A stretch of DNA of 64,000 nucleotides from CAJMSU01 sp964650315 (GTDB taxonomy: Bacteria > Bacillota_I > Bacilli_A > RF39 > UBA660). Shown here one piece after another: positions 58,563-64,000 of this stretch. The translations under genes and the position numbers were made by a program. The stretch lies in contig CAZYQE010000001.1 in the NCBI GenBank assembly GCA_964650315.1, positions 1 through 64,000 of the forward strand. The letters run 5' to 3'. The notes beneath the pieces were generated by a model that saw only the letters and a program-made list of their open reading frames with translations, had not been told where the DNA came from and searched no databases. Position 1 is the stretch's first letter. Each line of letters starts with the position of its first letter.

Positions 58563-59270
58563 ATGATAGTTTTTTTATTAATACTAGCTATATTACCAGT
58601 AATATTATTAGGTAGATATGTTTATAGTAAAGATAAAAATAAAGAACCAAAGAAACTATTATTAGGTTTTTTTATACTGGGAATTATGGCTGCTATAATA
58701 ACAGTAGGAATTAGTTTAGTTATTGATAATTTTATTCCTATATTTGGAATAGATGAATCTAATTTAAATCCTATTAATCTATTTATACATGTTTTCTTCT
58801 GTATTGCACTTATAGAAGAATTAAGTAAATGGATTTTTACTTATCTAATTGGCTATAATCATAAAGAATTTGATGAAATGTATGATATGATAGTATATGC
58901 AGTATTTGTAGCACTAGGTTTTGCTTGTTTAGAAAACATATTATATATAATTGGTGATGGTACTGTAGCTGTTAGTATATATAGGGGATTATTATCAGTT
59001 CCTGGACATGTTTGTTATGGTATATTTATGGGTTATTATTTAGCAATGGCTAAATTCCATAATGTAGCTGGTAACAAACAATCAGAAAGAATTAATAAGA
59101 TTAAAAGTTTATTAATACCAATAATCCTACATACTGTGTATGATTATTGTTGTTTTATAAAATCAAATATATTTATAATAATATTCTTTGTATTTATTAT
59201 AAATTTATATATATTAGCTCATGGTAAATTAAAAACTACTGCTAATATGATGGCTAAATTAAAAAAATAA
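58563..59270 (+). CDS. prsW: PrsW family intramembrane metalloprotease
   Basis: The PrsW motifs are all present: Glu85-Glu86 in ALIEELSKW, Glu124 in FACLENILYI, His149 in PGHVCYG and His190-x3-Asp194 in ILHTVYDY. About eight helices are predicted. PrsW cuts anti-sigma factors within the membrane in B. subtilis; other members have other targets. Its target here is not in the window. GGGAGGAAAT precedes the ATG, 12 bases after the DUF21-like gene. Confidence 0.92.
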   Translation: MIVFLLILAILPVILLGRYVYSKDKNKEPKKLLLGFFILGIMAAIITVGISLVIDNFIPIFGIDESNLNPINLFIHVFFCIALIEELSKWIFTYLIGYNHKEFDEMYDMIVYAVFVALGFACLENILYIIGDGTVAVSIYRGLLSVPGHVCYGIFMGYYLAMAKFHNVAGNKQSERINKIKSLLIPIILHTVYDYCCFIKSNIFIIIFFVFIINLYILAHGKLKTTANMMAKLKK

Positions 59271-59294
59271 TATAATTACATATTGGAGGAACAT

Positions 59295-60296
59295 ATGAAA
59301 GTATTACTTTATACAGAAGGAGAAAAATTATTTGCTAAGAGTGGTTTAGGTAAAGCTATAAAACATCAAAGAAAAGCTTTAAAATCTGTAGGTGTAGAAT
59401 ATACAAATGATATAAAAGATAATGACTATGATATAGTACATATAAACTATTATGGTCCTAAATCATATCATTTAGCTAAAAAAGCTAAACGTAATGGTAA
59501 AAAAGTAGTATATCATGCACATTCTACAGAAGAAGATTTTAAAGATGGATTTATTTTTAGTAGACAAATATCTCCAGCATTTAAAAAATGGATTATAAAG
59601 TGTTATAACTTAGGAGATGTAATTATAACACCAACTCCATATTCAAAGAAATTATTAAAAAGTTATGGAATAGAAAAACCAATATATGATATATCTAATG
59701 GTATAGAATTAGATTATTTTGAGAATGATAAAGGCTCTGAAAAAAGATTTAGAGAAAAATATAATTTAAAGAAAACAGATAAAGTAATAATAGGAATCGG
59801 TTTATACATAGAAAGAAAAGGTATAGTAGATTTTGTTAAATTAGCAGAAAAAATGCCTGAATATAAATTTATTTGGTTTGGACATAGTTCGCTAGCTATT
59901 GCTACTAATAAAGTAAAAAAAGCTGTTAAAACAAAACTACCTAATTTAATATTTGCAGGTTTTGTAAGTAGACAAACGATTAAGGATGCTTTACATACTT
60001 GTGATATATTTATGTTCCCAACTCATGAAGAAACAGAAGGAATACCAATATTAGAAGCTTGTGCTTGTAAGACTACATCTATAGTAAGAGATATTCCAGT
60101 ATTTAGTGGTTGGTTAAAAGATGGAGTAAATGTTTATAAAGCAAAATCATTAAAAGAATTTGAAGAAAAAATAAAAAAAATAATGAATAAAGAGCTTCCT
60201 TCATTACATAAAGAAGCTTATAAAGTAGCAGAAGAAAGATCTTTAAATAATATAGGTAAAAAACTAAAAGAAGTATATGAAGAAGTGATGAAATAA
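59295..60296 (+). CDS. Glycosyltransferase family 4
   Basis: The GT-B fold is supported by GLGKAIKHQRKAL at the start, VVYHAHSTEEDF, SNGIELDYF near residue 140, IGIGLYIERKGIVDFVKLAE and the donor-site motif EETEGIPILEACACKTT near 245. The sequence resembles diacylglycerol glucosyltransferases of Bacilli and Acholeplasma (GT4), so glycolipid synthesis is likely, not certain. Start is the ATG at 59295 after TTGGAGGAACAT. It is followed by a terminator. Confidence 0.88.
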   Translation: MKVLLYTEGEKLFAKSGLGKAIKHQRKALKSVGVEYTNDIKDNDYDIVHINYYGPKSYHLAKKAKRNGKKVVYHAHSTEEDFKDGFIFSRQISPAFKKWIIKCYNLGDVIITPTPYSKKLLKSYGIEKPIYDISNGIELDYFENDKGSEKRFREKYNLKKTDKVIIGIGLYIERKGIVDFVKLAEKMPEYKFIWFGHSSLAIATNKVKKAVKTKLPNLIFAGFVSRQTIKDALHTCDIFMFPTHEETEGIPILEACACKTTSIVRDIPVFSGWLKDGVNVYKAKSLKEFEEKIKKIMNKELPSLHKEAYKVAEERSLNNIGKKLKEVYEEVMK

Positions 60297-60312
60297 TCAT
60301 TTCTTTTTTTTT
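60284..60312 (+). terminator. Terminator after the glycosyltransferase gene
   Basis: AAGTGATGA pairs with TCATTTCTT (one mismatch region) around the stop codon, followed by nine T. Confidence 0.7.
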
Positions 60313-60359
60313 ATTTTTATGTTATTATATATATAGATAATAATAAAGGGTTGGAGCTT

Positions 60360-63300
60360 ATGAGGATACAATTGTATTTACAAGGTAAAATATTAAATTT
60401 CTCACTACCTCAAGAAATTTCAGGTAGTTTTAGTTTTGACGAAAAAGAAGATGAAGAAGCTAAATTAATAAATGTAGAAGCTACTGATCAAGGATGGGTA
60501 TTATATTCTACTGAATATGTTAAAATCATAAGTGACAATAATGAAGTAAAAGAAACTAAATTTGTACCAAATAGTTTTTATATTGTAAGAAGAGATAATA
60601 AAAACTATTTATTATATACTAGTGAAATATTTGACGATACTATTCAAACATATAGTTTTAATAATGATATTAATATGGTTATTAGTAATAGACAAACAGC
60701 CAATATTAATTATAATTGTGAATATCTTGGTAATATAGAAATAAAAGTATATAGTGAGAATAATAATTTAATATTAGAAACTAGTGAAGCAGGATTATTA
60801 TATGTAAATGAGAGATCTTTAAGCACTCCTAAGTATTATTTAAGAAATGGAGATAAAATAGATCTATGTGGATTAAAAATAACTTTTTTACACAATTTAG
60901 TATTAATAAATAATCCTAATGGAAAAGTAAATGTTAGAGAAGACTCTGCTAATATATTTAGTTATAGTTTTCCAAAAGATGAAGAGCCAAAAGAAGTAGA
61001 ATTTAAAGATGATGTTTTATATACAGAAGAAGATTATTTTTCTAAATCACCTAGAATTAGAAGAATAATAGAAACTAAAGAAATAGAATTTAGCCAACCA
61101 CCAAATAGTAATAAAGAAAAAGAATTACCATTTATATTAACTATTGGTCCAATGATGACAATGGGTATTATGTCTGTTGTAACACTCGCTAGTACTTTTG
61201 GAAAAATCGCTTCAGGAGAATCATCATTTGGGGAAAGTTGGTCACAAATATTAATGGCAGGGGCTATGCTACTTTCTATGTTATTATGGCCAATTATAAC
61301 CAATTGGTATAACAAAAGATTAAAAGAAAAACAAAGACGAGAACTTATAAAAAAATATAATGAGTATCTAAGAAAAAAAGAAAAAGAATTACAAGAAGAA
61401 ACTAATTTACAAAAAGAAATAATTATAGAAAACATAATAACTACAGAAGAATGTAGTAAAATAATTTTAAATAGGACAACAAATTTCTGGAATAAAAGAG
61501 TAGACCAGAATGACTTTTTGGTTGTTAGAATTGGTATGGGTAATGAACTTCTAGATATAAATGTAAGATGGCCAGAAGAAGGTTTTACTACAGAAGAAGA
61601 TATATTAAAAGATAATGCTTTAAAACTATTAAATAAATACAAATATATTCAAAATGTACCATTAAGATATTCTTTATTTGAAAATAGATTTACTGCAGTA
61701 ATGGGTACTAAAATAAAGACTACTTATTTTGTAAATAATTTAATAACACAATTACTTGCTTTCTATAGTTATGAAGATTTAAAAATAGTAGTATTTACTA
61801 ATGAAGAAAATGAATATAGATGGGATTATTTAAAATATACTAATCATAACTTTAGTAATGATAAAACTATTAGATTTTTCTCAAACAATCCAGAAAGTGC
61901 TAGTAATTTGTGTGCTTATTTATCTTATGTATTAAGTAATAAAGAACCTATAAAAGAAGAAACTGATATTCAAAAACCATATTATTTAATAATAACTGAT
62001 GATTATTCTCAAATAAAACATTTTGATTTTATCAAAGAAGTAACAGAAACAGAAGATAATATGGGGTTCAGTATATTATTTATAGAAAACAAATTAAAGA
62101 ATTTACCTAGTAGATGTAATGACTTTATATCATTAGGGGATAAAACATCTGGTATTTTAGAAAACTCTTATGAAAAACAAGAACAAAGATTATTCCATGA
62201 TGAAATTAATTATACAATTAATATGATGGATTTAACTAGTAAAGTATCTAATATACCTATTGAATTTGATAATGAAGAAGGACAAGCTAACCTACCTGAA
62301 TCAATTACATTCTTAGAAATGGAAAAGGTAGGTAAAGTAAAACAATTAAATATATTAAACAGATGGAATACATGCGATACAACACAAAGTTTAAAAGCAG
62401 AAATTGGTGTTGGTGAAGATGGTAATTATATGTATTTAGATTTACATGAAAAATTCCATGGACCACATGGTTTAATAGCTGGTATGACTGGTTCTGGTAA
62501 ATCAGAATTTATTATTACATGGGTATTATCAATGTGTATTAATTATAGTCCTGATGAAGTAGCATTTATATTAATCGACTACAAAGGTGGAGGTTTAGCA
62601 TATGCTTTTGAAAACCAAGCTACAGGTATAAGACTTCCTCATTTAGCAGGTACTATAACAAACTTAGATAAAGCTGAAATGGATAGAACTTTAGTTAGTA
62701 TTGAAAGTGAAGCTCAAAGAAGACAAAAAATATTTAATAAAGTAAGAGATGAATTAGGTGAAAGTACACTTGATATTTATAAATATCAACAATTCTATAA
62801 TGAAGGTAAAGTTGAAGAACCACTTCCTCATTTATTTATAATTTGTGATGAGTTTGCAGAGTTAAAATCACAACAACCTGACTTTATGGATAACTTAATA
62901 AGTATTGCACGTATTGGTCGTTCCTTAGGAGTACACTTGATACTTGCTACACAAAAACCAAGTGGTGTAGTAAATGATCAAATTTGGTCAAATGCTAAAT
63001 TCCATGTATGTTTAAAAGTTCAAGATGCTAGTGATTCTAATGAAATGTTAAAGAAACCAGATGCTGCAGCTTTAAAAGAAGCAGGAAGATTCTACTTGCA
63101 AGTAGGATATGATGAATACTTTGCACTAGGACAATCAGCTTGGTGTGGAGCCAAATATTATCCTGCAGATCAAATAGTAAAACAAGTAGATAAGAGTGTT
63201 AACTTTATAGATGATATTGGAATGATTTATAAAAGTATTCAAGCAGGTAGTAGTAATACAAAAAAAGTAGAAGAACAAGGAGAACAAATATCTGCAGTTA

Positions 63301-64000
63301 TGGATGAAATAATTAAAACTGCAAAACAACAAAATAAGATGACTAAGAGATTATGGTTAGAAAATATACCAGAAGTAATTTTAGTAGATGATCTTATTAA
63401 GAAATATAATTTAACATTTGATAACAATAATATAAAAGCAATCATAGGTGAATATGATGCTCCAGAAAAACAAGAACAAGGACTACTTGAGTATAATTAC
63501 TTAAAACAAGGAAATACTATTATCTATAGTAGAGAAGGTGAAGAATCAGAACAATTCCTTGATAGTATAATATATTCAACTATTAAGAATTATAGTTCTG
63601 AATATATTAATTTCTATATTTTAGACTATGGTTCACAATCATCATATAAATTTATAGATGCTCCACATATAGGTGATATAGTAACATTAGGTGATGATGA
63701 AAAATATAATAATTTATTTAAAATGATTTCTGATGAAATCAAAGAAAGAAAAAAACTATTTGCTCAATATGGTGGTAGTTATGAAAATTACCAAAAAAAT
63801 AGTGATAAAGTAGTACCATTAAAAATTATAATTTTAAATAACTATGATTCAATAAATGAAAATGATCAAAAACTTTTTGAAAACTTACCAAAATATGTCA
63901 GAGATTCAGAAAGATATGGAATTATATTTATTGCAACTGCAACAGGTGTTAATTCAATTACTAATAGAATTGCACAAAATTTTGGAAATATCTATGGAAT
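60360..64000 (+). CDS. essC: Type VII secretion ATPase, EssC-like (3' end outside window)
   Basis: This open frame of 1213 codons continues past the window. Residues 1-200 resemble the FHA-like start (MRIQLYLQGKILNFSLP, later YLRNGDKIDLCGLKI). Two membrane helices follow (about 257-282 and 299-320), then a region with FtsK/SpoIIIE domains. The first clear one has Walker A GMTGSGKS at 708-715, LIDYKGGGLAYAF, and Walker B IICDEFAEL with Asp830-Glu831, then ARIGRSLGVHLILATQKPSG. A second domain starts near 1060 but its P-loop is replaced by YSREGEESEQF, so it seems unable to bind ATP. It drives WXG100 and LXG-type protein export. GGTTGGAGCTT precedes the ATG. Confidence 0.93.
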   Translation, partial: MRIQLYLQGKILNFSLPQEISGSFSFDEKEDEEAKLINVEATDQGWVLYSTEYVKIISDNNEVKETKFVPNSFYIVRRDNKNYLLYTSEIFDDTIQTYSFNNDINMVISNRQTANINYNCEYLGNIEIKVYSENNNLILETSEAGLLYVNERSLSTPKYYLRNGDKIDLCGLKITFLHNLVLINNPNGKVNVREDSANIFSYSFPKDEEPKEVEFKDDVLYTEEDYFSKSPRIRRIIETKEIEFSQPPNSNKEKELPFILTIGPMMTMGIMSVVTLASTFGKIASGESSFGESWSQILMAGAMLLSMLLWPIITNWYNKRLKEKQRRELIKKYNEYLRKKEKELQEETNLQKEIIIENIITTEECSKIILNRTTNFWNKRVDQNDFLVVRIGMGNELLDINVRWPEEGFTTEEDILKDNALKLLNKYKYIQNVPLRYSLFENRFTAVMGTKIKTTYFVNNLITQLLAFYSYEDLKIVVFTNEENEYRWDYLKYTNHNFSNDKTIRFFSNNPESASNLCAYLSYVLSNKEPIKEETDIQKPYYLIITDDYSQIKHFDFIKEVTETEDNMGFSILFIENKLKNLPSRCNDFISLGDKTSGILENSYEKQEQRLFHDEINYTINMMDLTSKVSNIPIEFDNEEGQANLPESITFLEMEKVGKVKQLNILNRWNTCDTTQSLKAEIGVGEDGNYMYLDLHEKFHGPHGLIAGMTGSGKSEFIITWVLSMCINYSPDEVAFILIDYKGGGLAYAFENQATGIRLPHLAGTITNLDKAEMDRTLVSIESEAQRRQKIFNKVRDELGESTLDIYKYQQFYNEGKVEEPLPHLFIICDEFAELKSQQPDFMDNLISIARIGRSLGVHLILATQKPSGVVNDQIWSNAKFHVCLKVQDASDSNEMLKKPDAAALKEAGRFYLQVGYDEYFALGQSAWCGAKYYPADQIVKQVDKSVNFIDDIGMIYKSIQAGSSNTKKVEEQGEQISAVMDEIIKTAKQQNKMTKRLWLENIPEVILVDDLIKKYNLTFDNNNIKAIIGEYDAPEKQEQGLLEYNYLKQGNTIIYSREGEESEQFLDSIIYSTIKNYSSEYINFYILDYGSQSSYKFIDAPHIGDIVTLGDDEKYNNLFKMISDEIKERKKLFAQYGGSYENYQKNSDKVVPLKIIILNNYDSINENDQKLFENLPKYVRDSERYGIIFIATATGVNSITNRIAQNFGNIYG

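Noticed and set aside
61034..61642. Minus-strand open frame of 202 residues
   Set aside because: It lies wholly inside the EssC-like gene, which is open and carries clear domains on the plus strand.

Overview
The window is about 64 kb of very AT-rich DNA from a low-GC Gram-positive bacterium, most likely an uncultured gut or rumen member of the Bacilli close to the Mollicutes. Codons are strongly A/T-ending. TGG is used for Trp, and TGA ends real genes (for example the genes ending at 13042 and 15068), so the standard code applies and the Mycoplasma code does not. Peptidoglycan enzymes, lipoproteins, spore-coat genes (CotJB, CotJC and CotF-like) and a type VII secretion ATPase point to a walled, at least ancestrally spore-forming cell. 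Nearly all genes lie on the plus strand. The real minus-strand genes are a lytic transglycosylase, the cotJ pair and two tiny toxin genes.

Layout. 0-7.7 kb: DUF1848 protein, cation efflux, ORF6N protein, DUF362 protein, flavodoxin, glutathione peroxidase, a YibE/F pair and a ZIP transporter. 7.7-8.1 kb: a par/fst-like type I toxin-antitoxin locus. 8.2-11.8 kb: a two-component system followed by an Asn-rich membrane protein and a beta-helix surface protein. 11.9-13.5 kb: truncated DinD-like protein, DNA alkylation repair, flavodoxin. 13.5-19.5 kb: a probable defence island (DUF6602 nuclease-like protein; MazG, a small protein and a nuclease-helicase; KAP NTPase; a protein with a possible ExK motif). 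19.6-25.4 kb: ABC exporter, lipoproteins, lytic transglycosylase, small spore-coat proteins. 25.4-25.9 kb: an AT-rich noncoding stretch holding a likely small RNA with two perfectly complementary hairpin loops, ahead of an unusual sigma-70 gene. 27.5-34.4 kb: thioredoxin and CcdA-like redox proteins, cysteine desulfurase, XRE regulator, AAA protein with partner, and a glmS ribozyme controlling glmS. 34.4-35.6 kb: cotJC/cotJB and tRNA-His. 35.8-44.7 kb: surface and membrane proteins, CHAP amidase, HtpG, a second type I toxin-antitoxin locus, SDR, phosphoketolase and a CIRCE-controlled Hsp20. 44.7-53.8 kb: unknown proteins, a second cysteine desulfurase, an acidic repeat protein, a metalloprotease, NUDIX, GalE and an ABC exporter. 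53.9-57.2 kb: glucosaminidase-like protein and a candidate secreted-protein operon. 57.3-58.6 kb: a roughly 600-nt structured RNA followed by a CNNM/DUF21-like membrane protein, read as OLE RNA and OapA. 58.6-64 kb: PrsW, a glycosyltransferase and a type VII secretion ATPase (EssC-like) that runs off the window.

How it fits together. Cell-envelope work dominates: wall hydrolases, surface proteins, exporters, type VII secretion and glycolipid or glycan synthesis, with GlmS and GalE supplying sugars. Stress functions recur (HtpG, CIRCE/Hsp20, peroxidase, AlkD-like repair, OLE/OapA). Two proteins without Sec signals, a CHAP enzyme at 38 kb and a 573-residue protein at 54.7 kb, share an N-terminal domain and could be substrates of the secretion system. 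The genome is compact: many promoters are extended -10 elements (TGnTATAAT) lying directly on the T-run of the preceding terminator.

Limits. All family calls come from reading the sequence and were not searched. The OLE call rests on size, promoter, terminator and neighbour, because I could not compare it with a covariance model.
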